This document shows positions 34,061 through 42,082 of a stretch of 64,000 bases of DNA, in pieces. The first letter of the stretch is position 1. Every line of letters begins with the position of its first letter. The stretch comes from CAVPUA01 sp963828015 (lineage in GTDB: Bacteria; Actinomycetota; Actinomycetes; Mycobacteriales; Jatrophihabitantaceae), in the NCBI GenBank assembly GCA_963828015.1, contig CAWHCD010000004.1, positions 248,001-312,000 on the forward strand, given 5' to 3'. The translations under genes were made by a program, and so were the position numbers. Below the pieces are notes generated by a model, which was not told the origin of the DNA, did not search any database, and was given only the letters and a program-made list of their open reading frames with translations.

Positions 34061-34204
34061 CGCAGCCAATTCCGCGCCCGTCCAGCGGTCGAGCGGAGCC
34101 GCCCGCCCAGCGGCATCCGGTCGTCGGGCCCGATCTCATCACCGTGAACCAAAATGGCACCGGGCTGATCGAGTAACGCCTTTGTGCCTGGAAGACTGTC
34201 CGAC

Positions 34205-34810
34205 ATGGATGTCGGCGTGGCTTGGCCGGATGACCGATTCTGGGTCCGTCTTGGTGAGGGTTGGACGCCGGACCCGGATATTCGATGGCGGATCAACGGC
34301 AACGCGCATACCCACCGAGGTCACTTTCACGTCTGTGCGCTGGGCCAGGACTTGCATCGGACCGTGAACATGGCCGACGTGGTCGAGGTCTCGCTGGATG
34401 CCCGGCTGTGGCTAGCGGGGTTCCTCAACGGTCAAGAGGTCGACCTGTTCCAGTTCATGGGCAGTTCCGACGAGCTCTACGACGACGCAGACGAAGCGGA
34501 CCTTGACCGCTGGCTGCGATGGAACGAGGAGTTCCGTGCACTGGGCTACGAGCCCAGCGCGGTGCGCGAGCTGCCACCGGCAATCGCTGAGCTCCAAGCC
34601 ATCGAGGGTCCCAAAGCCTGGACCTACGTAGCGGACCTCTACAGGTCATGGCGGGACGGCACATGGGTCGTCGTAGAACCTCAGCCGATTCTGACGCGAG
34701 GCCGAGGATGGACCTGGCCCGGCACGGCGTGCGAGACCCGCGGGCACCACTCGCTGGAACAGATCGCCACCGTGACACTGTGCGAGGACTGTCACCAGGT
34801 CACTCTCTAA
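34205..34810 (+). CDS. Hypothetical cargo protein
   Basis: About 201 aa, acidic and Trp-rich, no family recognised. Visible segments are VGVAWPDDRFWVRLGEGWTP, NMADVVEVSLDARLWLAGFL, FMGSSDELYDDADEADLDRW, and a C-terminal end with two Cys-His-containing stretches (GTACETRGHHSLEQ, LCEDCHQVTL) that could bind a metal. GTG 34184 is an alternative start; ATG 34205 has GGAAG about 11 nt upstream. It is in the same direction as the ART-like gene, 144 bp downstream of it. Base composition is lower in GC than the flanking chromosome. Confidence 0.55.
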   Translation: MDVGVAWPDDRFWVRLGEGWTPDPDIRWRINGNAHTHRGHFHVCALGQDLHRTVNMADVVEVSLDARLWLAGFLNGQEVDLFQFMGSSDELYDDADEADLDRWLRWNEEFRALGYEPSAVRELPPAIAELQAIEGPKAWTYVADLYRSWRDGTWVVVEPQPILTRGRGWTWPGTACETRGHHSLEQIATVTLCEDCHQVTL

Positions 34811-34884
34811 CGGCAACCAACCGCGGGTTCTCATCGGCGCAACCGCGCTCTGTCTGCGGCTACTTGCGGATGTGCCCGCAGGGG

Positions 34885-35076
34885 TCACGGACGCCAGACG
34901 AAGAGGATCAAACTGGCTGACGCGGCCACGAGCCAAAACCACCACGCCCTCGTGTGCTTACCGCCGTTGGCTTCACCAGCTGCCAATCCTTTGGCCATAT
35001 AGACCGGCCCAAACTTGGCGCAGAGGACCGCAAGGGTGACCAGCGCTAGGAGGAGGACCACGAACAACACCAACAT
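34885..35076 (-). CDS. Small two-TM membrane protein
   Basis: 63 aa: MLVLFVVLLLALVTLAVLCA as first TM helix, a short basic loop (AKGLAAGEANGGKHTRA) and a second helix WWFWLVAASASLILFVW. The start is placed at the ATG directly before the first helix; longer upstream reading adds an unlikely non-hydrophobic stretch. Function unknown, part of the element cargo. Confidence 0.5.
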   Translation of the reverse strand: MLVLFVVLLLALVTLAVLCAKFGPVYMAKGLAAGEANGGKHTRAWWFWLVAASASLILFVWRP

Positions 35077-35410
35077 GTCCGAAGTGTAGCTGGTGTTAGT
35101 GGGTTTCGTTGGACTATCGCGCGTCGAGTTAGGCGTCCGCGTCGCGGCAAATCCGGTCGAGTTGTGCACCCGGATGAGAGACACTGACGCAGTCCCGTCA
35201 CCGGGCGTCCCGGAGACGCCCGAGGCGAAAAGCCGAACCGGCGTGTGTAAAGAGCGGCTCACGGGGCGGCTGCACGCGTGACCCACGATCGGGGTCTCAC
35301 GTAGACCGCGCCGGATTCCGGGCTGACACCGTCCGAGCACGGAGCGCGGCGCACGCACGCGTGCGTGCGTGCGTGCGATCCATGGTCATCCGGAATGGCA
35401 TGATTGCCGC
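35077..35410. other. Intergenic cargo segment with a GC-alternating palindrome
   Basis: About 330 bp without a supportable gene. The right end carries an alternating purine-pyrimidine GTGC/GCAC tract (about 35347-35377) containing a 20-bp perfect palindrome at 35350-35369 with an MluI site (ACGCGT) at its centre. Such tracts can adopt left-handed or cruciform DNA. Confidence 0.45.
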
Positions 35411-35827
35411 GTGGCTGGCTACGTCGGAGGCTCCCTAAAGCAGCTCGTTGGAGCGGAAGTCGAGTCCGTGATCTTCGTGCGCGATTACTTGCAGATCACC
35501 CTTTATCTAACGAGTTGCAGCCCCCGATTGACGCTCAACGTTTGGCCCGCCCTGAGGTCAGCTGACGGCGCACGGCGTGGGTTGGGAGACAACGGGTATC
35601 GGGATGAGCTGTGCCGGTTGATCGATGGCTACGTCGTGGATGCGAAGGAACGACCAGAGTCCGGGCTAGTTCTAGATTTCGCATCCGGCCAGTCCCTTGT
35701 GGTGCGCCCAGCCTGGGCGGACCTGGCCGGGCCTGAGATCGCGATGCTCAACATGAATGATGCTCAGCGGACATGGATGGTCTGGTCGCCAGGTAATTTT
35801 CCGTTCGAGACCGATCGGTGGGGTTAG
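35411..35827 (+). CDS. Hypothetical cargo protein (possible immunity-type)
   Basis: 138 aa from GTG 35411; an upstream GTG at 35369 inside the GTGC tract is less likely. The pattern LKQLVGAEVESVIFVRDYLQ, LTLNVWPALRS, YRDELCRLIDGYVVDA, GLVLDFASGQSLVVRP and a Trp-rich end is that of small all-beta actinobacterial proteins of unknown role, often scattered among polymorphic-toxin immunity genes. No toxin partner is identified here. It is the third rightward gene in the cargo block. Confidence 0.5.
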   Translation: MAGYVGGSLKQLVGAEVESVIFVRDYLQITLYLTSCSPRLTLNVWPALRSADGARRGLGDNGYRDELCRLIDGYVVDAKERPESGLVLDFASGQSLVVRPAWADLAGPEIAMLNMNDAQRTWMVWSPGNFPFETDRWG

Positions 35828-35890
35828 GTACAGTCATTGACATCTGCGGGCGTGTCGGGCTCGCTGGCGTCGGCAAGGTGGTTGAGTTTT

Positions 35891-36123
35891 CTAAGTTCTG
35901 AACGTGCTTCTCGCCCGGTCCGCTAGACCATTGATCTCGTCAGCCCTGGTAGGGATCAAAGCGGCCACGGCGGGGAGAGCCACGCTGAGGCTGCCCAGGA
36001 TTTCGCCCGACGTTGCTCCACCTCTTAGGGCGGACGCGACCCGGTTCGCCTCGCCCGGATGATCCGTCTGCCGAAGGTCGGCGATCAGCGACTCACCTCG
36101 TCGTAGAAGTCCCGTAGGTCCAT
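35891..36123 (-). pseudogene. Small hypothetical gene with one frameshift
   Basis: Leftward from ATG 36123 the text MDLRDFYDEV runs into a stop after two more codons. In the next frame ESLIADLRQTDHPGEANRVA, SALRGGATSGEILGSLSVAL and a helical end continue a protein of about 77 more residues. Proteins beginning M-L-x-FYDEV and containing ALRGGATSGEIL are a small actinobacterial family of unknown function. One missing base near 36094 would restore it. Confidence 0.5.
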
Positions 36124-36223
36124 GCCCACAGCATGGCCCGGGGAACGAAGCGGCGCACGGAATTCGACATGTCAGTGCGCCGGGCGGGAAAGATTCGGTC
36201 GGGTGAAGCTTCATAATCTGACC

Positions 36224-36508
36224 ATGCCGCTGACCACATCCGGGTCGCTTCCCGAGGACCTGTCGGACTGGACTGACGTCGACATCGCCGCATATCAACT
36301 GGGCCGAGCGCTCGGCATCTTTGCCGAGTCGACCTTTGGAGAGCGGAAGGGCGTGTTCTGGACTGACAACCGACTAGGCAACGGATTGCATGACGCCCTT
36401 GTGGCGCTGACGGCCGCGAATGTCCTTGAGTACCGCGACGAGCCCGACATGCAGTATCGATGGGCTTGGAAGGGGGACGAGGTCGAGATCAGCCGTCTGT
36501 GGAAGTAG
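36224..36508 (+). CDS. Hypothetical cargo protein
   Basis: 94 aa from ATG 36224 (GTG 36203 would add seven residues): MPLTTSGSLPEDLSDWTDVD, AYQLGRALGIFAESTFGERK and LGNGLHDALVALTAANVLEY, ending in RWAWKGDEVEISRLWK. Helical, acidic, no signal peptide or TM helix, no family recognised. It starts only 100 bp from the opposite-strand broken gene and ends just before the IS30 element. Confidence 0.45.
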   Translation: MPLTTSGSLPEDLSDWTDVDIAAYQLGRALGIFAESTFGERKGVFWTDNRLGNGLHDALVALTAANVLEYRDEPDMQYRWAWKGDEVEISRLWK

Positions 36509-36543
36509 CCAGGACGAGCGCGCTCATCGATGCGAGTTCAGGC

Positions 36544-37737
36544 GGTCAACGCAACACTTCGGCTAGTGCTTCGGATGGTGTCTTGAAGTCGAGGGTTTGT
36601 CGAGGGCGGTCGTTGAGTTCGGCGGCGATCGCGTCGAAGTCGTCTTGAGTCAGTTCGCGGAAGTTCAGTCGGCGGGGCAGGTATTGGCGCAGCAGTCCGT
36701 TGGTGTTTTCGTTGCTGCCGCGTTGCCAGGGCGATTTGGGATCGCAGAAGTAGACGGTCATCCCGGTCTGGTCGGAGAAGCGCTGGTGTTGGGCCATTTC
36801 GTGACCGAGGTCCCAGGTCAGCGACTTCGCCAACTTGCCCGGCAGGGTCGTGACGGCAGCCGCGAGCGCGTCGGCCACGGCGTCGGCCTTGTGGTTGCCG
36901 CCCGGCAACGCGACGAGCATCAGATACCGCGTGGAGCGTTCGACCAGGGTCGCGACCGGGCTCATCCCCTTGCCGAAGACCAGGTCACCTTCCCAATGCC
37001 CGGGCACCGCCCGGTCCTCAGCCTCAGCCGGGCGCTCGGAGATATGCAGCGTGTTCGGGCGACCACCGCGACCATCGGGAAGGCGCACCCCTTTGGGTCG
37101 GCGCAGCACCCGCCCGGTCCGTAGGTACTGCGTCAGTTCCTGCTTCAACGCGCCCCGCGACTGCACGAACAGGGTGCGGTAGATGCTCTCGTGCGACACC
37201 TGCATCTCCGGGCGAGTCGGGTACGTGCGGGCCAGCCAACCGCTGATCTGTTGCGGTGACCAGCGCGAGCGCAGCTTCGCCTCCACGATGTCACGCAGCT
37301 CAACGTTGCTGGCCAGCTTGCACACCTTGGGCCGCGTCGCCGCCTTCCACGCGAGCCGATCAGCTGGCAGCGCCCGATACCGGCTTCGGCCTCCATGCCC
37401 AGCGACTTCCCGACTGATCGTCGACGGCGCCCTGCCCAACCCGGCCGCGATTGTCCGTACCGACAACCCGGCGGCCAGGCCACGCGAAATCTCCTCCCGC
37501 TCGTCCAGGCTCAGTCGCAGCGGCGGTCTGTGACGCGGTGTCGGACGCACCCCGCCACAGCGGATCAGATACGACCGGACAGTCCCAGTCGACAGACCAA
37601 GCTCACGCGCGGCCGGCTTGGCCGCCATACCCGTCAACAACCGCTCCCACAGAGCATCAACCTCCGCAGGCGACAACGCCGACCACTTCACTCGAGACAC
37701 CACACCACCTCCACTCAAAGGAAGTGTTGCGCTGACC
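36544..37737 (-). mobile_element. IS30-family insertion sequence
   Basis: The 1.19-kb element is bounded by 17-bp terminal inverted repeats GGTCAACGCAACACTTC (36544-36560) and GAAGTGTTGCGCTGACC (37721-37737), with one mismatch. The transposase fills the interior and its stop codon lies inside the left repeat. I could not identify a target-site duplication. It is intact by inspection and sits inside the integrated element. Confidence 0.85.
36546..37703 (-). CDS. IS30-family transposase
   Basis: A protein of about 385 aa with the IS30 layout. An N-terminal HTH region has LSTGTVRSYLIRCGGVRP, then LRLSLDEREEISRGLAAGLS and APSTISREVAGHGGRSRYRA (IS30 signature). The C-terminal DDE domain has GHWEGDLVFGKGMSPVATL (first Asp), LTWDLGHEMAQHQRF (second Asp; the usual DRG is DLG here) and SPWQRGSNENTNGLLRQY (catalytic Glu). 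Translation most likely begins at one of two adjacent GTG codons (37703 or 37700) after GGAGGT. Confidence 0.88.
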   Translation of the reverse strand: MVSRVKWSALSPAEVDALWERLLTGMAAKPAARELGLSTGTVRSYLIRCGGVRPTPRHRPPLRLSLDEREEISRGLAAGLSVRTIAAGLGRAPSTISREVAGHGGRSRYRALPADRLAWKAATRPKVCKLASNVELRDIVEAKLRSRWSPQQISGWLARTYPTRPEMQVSHESIYRTLFVQSRGALKQELTQYLRTGRVLRRPKGVRLPDGRGGRPNTLHISERPAEAEDRAVPGHWEGDLVFGKGMSPVATLVERSTRYLMLVALPGGNHKADAVADALAAAVTTLPGKLAKSLTWDLGHEMAQHQRFSDQTGMTVYFCDPKSPWQRGSNENTNGLLRQYLPRRLNFRELTQDDFDAIAAELNDRPRQTLDFKTPSEALAEVLR

Positions 37738-38019
37738 CGTTGAGAGCGCCGACATGATCGGATGGGTTTTGGAGCGCTCTGACGACACGCTGACACTGTC
37801 TCCGGCTCCACCCCCGGTCCCTTCGACCGGCGAGCGTCCGGGCGTGTCGCGCGCGATCGTCGTCTTGCGTGATGTGCCGTCGAACGCGGCGCACCCGCGG
37901 CCTCACGGCCAGCGGACCACTTGGAAGCACCGGCTGCCCCCTGTGACCAGGACAGCCTCACCTCATCAGTCTTTGGAGATGTACTCATTCGGAGATGAGC
38001 CGGGCGTCCCAGCGACTAT

Positions 38020-38394
38020 TCAGGCAGTGCTGATCGGCAGGCGACGGATCCGCAGCGCTCGCTCGCCAAGAACGACGATGGCGCCGGCGTCAAGGTCGTC
38101 GGCGATTGCCGCGAGGTTGTCGATGATGAGAGCGGCCTGCTCGGTTGCGCGCCGGCCGGAGGCTCGACGGATCAGGATGAAGGACGGCGCGGTCGCGCCG
38201 GTGCGGGCGAGCAGGGTTCCGAAGTCGGTGTCGGCACTGATGAGCGTGCGCAGGTCCGTCCGCGCGGCGCTCATGACCACCTCGTCTGGGGCGCTTGCCA
38301 GTCCGAGGTCGCGTACGTGCACCGCGTCGTGCGCGGCGCTGCGCAGCAGGGCAGCCACGCGTGGGGAGACGTTCTCGTCGATCAGGAATCTCAT
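38020..38394 (-). CDS. DUF5615 PIN-like toxin
   Basis: A 124-aa DUF5615 (Mut7-C/PIN-like) protein beginning MRFLIDENVSPRVAALLRSA, with the Asp in LIDEN and later VRDLGLASAPDEVV, LISADTDFGTLLARTG and the helical end. These are PIN-superfamily predicted RNases that act as toxins with DUF433 antitoxins. Its start overlaps the end of the DUF433 gene (ATGA), the classic TA order of antitoxin first. It probably stabilises the element. Confidence 0.88.
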   Translation of the reverse strand: MRFLIDENVSPRVAALLRSAAHDAVHVRDLGLASAPDEVVMSAARTDLRTLISADTDFGTLLARTGATAPSFILIRRASGRRATEQAALIIDNLAAIADDLDAGAIVVLGERALRIRRLPISTA

Positions 38395-38621
38395 GCCGGG
38401 TGGCGCAGCGGCAGCTCACGCTCGCGCACGGCCTCGGCGGCGTAGCGCAATGCCTCGGCGATGTCCTCGGCCACGAGGTCGGGGAAGTCGGTCAGGATCT
38501 CGTCCACTGACATCCCGTCCGCCACCATGCCGACGACGGTCGCTACTGGCATCCGGAGGCCCCGGATGCAGGCCAGGCCACCCATCACATCCGGATCGAT
38601 CGTGATCCGCTCGAACGCCAC
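38391..38621 (-). CDS. DUF433 antitoxin
   Basis: A 76-aa DUF433 protein: RITIDPDVMGGLACIRGLRM, PVATVVGMVADGMSVDEILT, DFPDLVAEDIAEALRYAAEA. The family folds as a small HTH and is paired with DUF5615 PIN-like toxins, as here. It is expected to bind both the toxin and its own promoter, which would lie in 38622-38748 between this gene and the divergent integrase. Confidence 0.88.
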   Translation of the reverse strand: MAFERITIDPDVMGGLACIRGLRMPVATVVGMVADGMSVDEILTDFPDLVAEDIAEALRYAAEAVRERELPLRHPA

Positions 38622-38748
38622 GACTAGAGGCTAACCCTGCCGGCGTCGCGTTGGCTGATGATGGTCCGTATCGGCTGTTGTGGGAAGCCTCGCGAGTGTC
38701 GGGCCCTGGTGGTAAACCGAAGGTCCCGACACCCTTTCGGAGGCGACC

Positions 38749-39855
38749 ATGGCCAGCATCGCGAGACGTCCAGACGGCCGCTGGCGAGCCCGCTACCGCG
38801 ACGCCGCCGGCACGGAGCACTCGCACCACTTCCCCCGCAAGATCGACGCCCAGCGCTGGCTCGACACGGTCACCACCGCGGTGACGACAGGGACCTACGT
38901 CGACCCGCGCGCCTCCCGCATCACGGTGGGCGAGTGGGCCCCCAGGTGGCTTGCGACAAAGGTCAACCTCAAGGCGACCACCCGGGCGACCTACGAGAAT
39001 CTCCTGCAGAACCACGTGCTGCCGACCTGGGGTGACACCCGACTTTCGGGGGTCACTCACGAGTCCGTGGCCGCCTGGGTGGCAGGGCTGGAGAAGCGCG
39101 GCCTCTCCGCGTCGACCATCAGACAGACGCATCGCGTGTTCGCCCTAGTACTCGGTTTGGCCGTCCGCGACGGCCGCCTGGCCCGAAACCCGGCCGTCGG
39201 CGTCCCGCTCCCTCGCGCCGCGCGGTCGGAGCAGGTCTATCTGACACACGCCCAGGTCGACGCCCTCGCCGAGGCGGCGGGCGTCTACCGGCTCGTCGTG
39301 CTGTTCCTCGCATACACCGGCGTGCGGTTCGGCGAGATGGCGGCGCTCCGCGTGCGGCACTTGGATCTGCTACGTCGCAGGGCAGCCATCGTCGAGGCCG
39401 TGGCCGAGGTGCACGGAGTCGCGGTCTTCAGCTCACCGAAGACCCACCAATCCCGTTCCGTGCCCATCCCCCGGTTCATGATCGACGACCTGGCGTCCCT
39501 GGCGGCCGGGCGGGGCGAGAACGATTTCGTCTTCAGTTCGCCGCGCGGCGATGTGCTGCGGAACCGCAATTTCCGGCGGGCCGGGTTCGAACCTGCAGTG
39601 GCGGCCGCCGGACTCGGTCCGCTGACCCCGCATGCGCTGCGCCACACAGCGGCCTCACTGGCCATTGCGGCCGGCGCGAACGTGAAAGTGGTGCAGACGA
39701 TGCTCGGCCACAAGTCGGCGACGATGACGCTCGATCTGTACGGCCATCTGTTCGCCGATCAGCTCGATGAGGTGGCCGATGCGATGGAGGCGGCCCGCGC
39801 CGCTGCGGACTTTTTGCGGACTAAGCCCGCTGTTGTCTACCCCATCGGTAGGTAA
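38749..39855 (+). CDS. Tyrosine-type site-specific integrase
   Basis: A 368-aa phage-type integrase. The N-terminal arm-binding domain begins ASIARRPDGRWRARYRDAAG. The core-binding SAM-like domain has LKATTRATYENLLQNHVLPT. The catalytic residues are R193 (YTGVRFGEMAAL), a Lys near 231 (SPKTHQSRSVPI), H295 and R298 (TPHALRHTAASLA), H321 (LGHKSATMT) and nucleophile Y331 (LDLYGHL). It lies 36 bp from the tRNA-proximal repeat, as usual for tRNA-targeting elements. Two TGCGGACT arm repeats overlap its last codons. Confidence 0.92.
   Translation: MASIARRPDGRWRARYRDAAGTEHSHHFPRKIDAQRWLDTVTTAVTTGTYVDPRASRITVGEWAPRWLATKVNLKATTRATYENLLQNHVLPTWGDTRLSGVTHESVAAWVAGLEKRGLSASTIRQTHRVFALVLGLAVRDGRLARNPAVGVPLPRAARSEQVYLTHAQVDALAEAAGVYRLVVLFLAYTGVRFGEMAALRVRHLDLLRRRAAIVEAVAEVHGVAVFSSPKTHQSRSVPIPRFMIDDLASLAAGRGENDFVFSSPRGDVLRNRNFRRAGFEPAVAAAGLGPLTPHALRHTAASLAIAAGANVKVVQTMLGHKSATMTLDLYGHLFADQLDEVADAMEAARAAADFLRTKPAVVYPIGR
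39804..39822. repeat. Two phased TGCGGACT repeats (right arm sites)
   Basis: Copies at 39804 and 39815, 11 bp apart, inside the 3' end of the integrase gene. They match the three copies at 28944-28973 near the opposite end of the element. Confidence 0.6.
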
Positions 39856-39890
39856 TCAAGCACTGTGTGCCAGCTATTTCGGGGGTGAAT

Positions 39891-39938
39891 CTGTGCGCCC
39901 GGCAGGATTCGAACCTGCAACCTCTTGATCCGTAGTCA
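39891..39938. repeat. attR: 48-bp direct repeat within tRNA-Arg
   Basis: Identical to 28778-28825. It covers the 3' half of the functional tRNA-Arg gene and three bases beyond it. The element thus keeps the tRNA intact on the integrase side. Confidence 0.9.
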
Positions 39939-39966
39939 AGTGCTCTATCCGTTGAGCTACGGGCGC
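39894..39966 (-). tRNA. tRNA-Arg (ACG)
   Basis: Leftward 73-nt cloverleaf: acceptor arms GCGCCCG/CGGGCGC, D-arm GCTCAACGGATAGAGC, anticodon stem CTTGA/TCAAG with loop CTACGGA (anticodon ACG), T-arm around GGTTCGAATCC, discriminator A. CCA is not encoded. The gene is the integration site of the neighbouring mobile element. Confidence 0.95.
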
Positions 39967-40037
39967 GTACTGACGTGCGACACGCGAGTCTAGCGACCCG
40001 CTTGCCCGACGCCGAAACCGTCCACAGACGGCGGCGG

Positions 40038-40127
40038 CGGAGGCTCCGGGATTCGAACCCGGGATGGGCTTGAGACCCAAACCGCATTAGCAGTGCGGCG
40101 CCATAGACCAGACTAGGCGAAGCCTCC
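40038..40127 (-). tRNA. tRNA-Ser (GCT)
   Basis: Leftward 90-nt class II tRNA: acceptor GGAGGCT/AGCCTCC, anticodon stem CCGCA/TGCGG with loop CTGCTAA (anticodon GCT), a long variable arm and T-arm GGTTCGAATCC, discriminator G. It lies 71 bp upstream of tRNA-Arg in the same direction and may be cotranscribed. Confidence 0.95.
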
Positions 40128-40218
40128 CGATGCCGAGCCCCGAAACGTTCACGAGGCCCAGCGGGGAAGCCTACAAGCACAGACGGGCCCGTCCCAATCG
40201 GTGGGCCGGGCCGAAGCC

Positions 40219-41961
40219 TCAGCCCCGTCCGATCAGGCGTTTCAGCCCCTTCGGCCAGACGATGAACGCCTCGGCCTCCAGTGCCGCCATGGCGATCCGG
40301 GGCAGGTCGCGGGCGGCCGGGAAGGACAGGAAGCGCGGTTCCCAGTACGGCCGGAACTTCACGTTGAAGCGGTACAGCGACTCGATCTGCCAGAACCGCG
40401 ACAGGAACATGATCAGCCAGTACCAACTGCGCTGGATAGGACCGGCGCCGATCCGCTCGCCGCGTTCGATCGCATCGCGCAGGACGGCGAAGTTCAACGA
40501 CACGCGCCGGACCTCCAGGCCCGGTGCCGCCTTGATCAACTCGGCGATCATGAACTCGTTCAGGCCGTTGTCGGCCGCGCGGTCGCGCCGCATGAGGTCC
40601 AGCGAGAGCCCGTCGGTGCCCCACGGCACGAAGTTCAACATCCCGTACAACGTCCCGTCCAAGCAGGCCGTCGCCATGACCGACTCGCAGTCGGCCGGGT
40701 CGCCGATGCGCGAGAGCGCCATCGAGAAGCCGCGCTCGATCTCGGCCCCGCGCCAGGCGTCGGCGACCCTGACCAGTTCGAGCAACTCATCGCGTGGAAT
40801 GTCTTTGGTCCGGCGGACCTGCACGTCGTAGCCGGCCCGGGCCACCCGAGTGCAGGCCTGGCGGACGCCGCGCATCGCCCGGCCATCGAGCGTGAAATCG
40901 CAAACGTCGACGATCGCCTCGTCGCCGAGGGCATAGGCCGACAGGTCGTACTCGCGTTTGAAGACGGTTGCACCCAGCTCGCTGCAGCCCATGACCGCGG
41001 GCGTCCAGCCGTACTCGTCGACCAGGTCGCGAAAGCAGCCGATCGCCCCGGGCCACGCTTCCGGATCGCCGATCGGGTCGCCGGAGGCCAGGGCGACGCC
41101 CTGCACGACGCGGTAGGCGATGGCGGCCTTGCCGCTGGCCGACCAGACCACCGACTTATCGCGCCGCAACGCGAAATAGCCCAACGAATCGCGCTCGCCG
41201 TGGCGGCTCAACAGCTCCCGCAGCCGCTGCTCGTCGGCCTCCGACAGCCGGGCAACCGGTTCGGAGGGGCGCAGCACCAGGAGCGCGACAACGACCAGCG
41301 TTGTCAGCCCGAACGCCAGCAGGGTGCCATAGAAGACGTCGCTGAACCGATCCCCGCGCAGCTGCACCGGTCCGTTCGCGCCGAACAACCCCCAGATGAC
41401 CTCCTGCAGGCGTTGCCCGAACGACGGCGAGCCGACGACGTGTCTCGGGTTGGCGTAGAGCATGACCAGACCGGAAATGATCGCCACCGCGATGAACTGG
41501 AAGAAGACGCGGACGGCGAACCAGCGTGACGTCGGATCGGCTTTGGCGGTGAACCGTGAACGCGCGGTGATCAACAGAATCAGGAACACCAGCGCGGTGC
41601 CGCCCTCTTCGATGTGATGGGCCTTGACCACGTGGGCCACGACCAGCACGGCCGTGACGCCAACTGCCATCCGCCAGGCCCGCCGCTTGCGTTTACGCAG
41701 GCCCACAGCGATACGCAGCAGCAGCAGCCCGGCGACTGCCGTGATCGCTGATGCCGCGGCCGTGGCCGGAACGGGAATCAGCGCGGTCAGGTCGTTGATT
41801 CGTTCGCGCTCGCTGCGCACGACGGCGTCGATCAGAGTAAGAATCCCGAGCAGCGTGGCCAGCGCAGCCAGTAGGCGCGGCGCGATCTCGAGATAGCGCC
41901 GCCGAAAGCGTTCACCCCACGGGGCGGCCGGCTCGGAATGCTGCTGAGCCGAGGTGGACAC
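40219..41961 (-). CDS. MprF/LysX-like phosphatidylglycerol lysyltransferase domain protein (DUF2156)
   Basis: 580 aa. The N-terminal ~220 residues form about six TM helices (LLAALATLLGILTLIDAVV, AITAVAGLLLLRIAVGL, TAVLVVAHVVKAHHI, FFQFIAVAIISGLVMLYA, TLLAFGLTTLVVVALLVL). The C-terminal ~340 residues are a DUF2156/MprF tandem GNAT-like domain (DSLGYFALRRDKSVVWSASG, GVALASGDPIGDPEAW, LDLMRRDRAADNGLNEFMIA). The N-terminal membrane region resembles mycobacterial LysX, which fuses this to a lysyl-tRNA synthetase; that synthetase part is absent here. The expected role is aminoacylation of phosphatidylglycerol, affecting resistance to cationic peptides. Confidence 0.85.
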   Translation of the reverse strand: MSTSAQQHSEPAAPWGERFRRRYLEIAPRLLAALATLLGILTLIDAVVRSERERINDLTALIPVPATAAASAITAVAGLLLLRIAVGLRKRKRRAWRMAVGVTAVLVVAHVVKAHHIEEGGTALVFLILLITARSRFTAKADPTSRWFAVRVFFQFIAVAIISGLVMLYANPRHVVGSPSFGQRLQEVIWGLFGANGPVQLRGDRFSDVFYGTLLAFGLTTLVVVALLVLRPSEPVARLSEADEQRLRELLSRHGERDSLGYFALRRDKSVVWSASGKAAIAYRVVQGVALASGDPIGDPEAWPGAIGCFRDLVDEYGWTPAVMGCSELGATVFKREYDLSAYALGDEAIVDVCDFTLDGRAMRGVRQACTRVARAGYDVQVRRTKDIPRDELLELVRVADAWRGAEIERGFSMALSRIGDPADCESVMATACLDGTLYGMLNFVPWGTDGLSLDLMRRDRAADNGLNEFMIAELIKAAPGLEVRRVSLNFAVLRDAIERGERIGAGPIQRSWYWLIMFLSRFWQIESLYRFNVKFRPYWEPRFLSFPAARDLPRIAMAALEAEAFIVWPKGLKRLIGRG

Positions 41962-42082
41962 GCGAGACTCCTCTGAACACGGGACCGGCGCCGGTGCCGG
42001 CCCACGCCGGATTCACGCTAGACCGTCCGGTGTGTCTCGAAGAGGGCCTCAGGGCCAACGCTCAGCTGACGCCCCGGCGGCC

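Larger units (their letters stand above)
28778..39938. mobile_element. Integrated mobilizable element (about 11.1 kb) in tRNA-Arg
   Basis: The element is delimited by the 48-bp tRNA-derived repeats. It contains a tyrosine integrase adjacent to the intact tRNA, arm-type TGCGGACT repeats near both ends, a MobF relaxase/helicase (broken), an AT-rich palindromic candidate oriT, an IS30-family element, a DUF433/DUF5615 TA pair and small unknown genes. There is no FtsK/TraB translocase, replication initiator or clear excisionase. It therefore looks like a mobilizable element or a decayed actinomycete integrative conjugative element rather than a self-transmissible one. Confidence 0.85.

Noticed and set aside
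37738..38019. Segment right of the IS30 element considered as remnant of an interrupted gene
   Set aside because: No protein resemblance could be found in any frame on either side of the insertion, so interruption of a gene is not supported.
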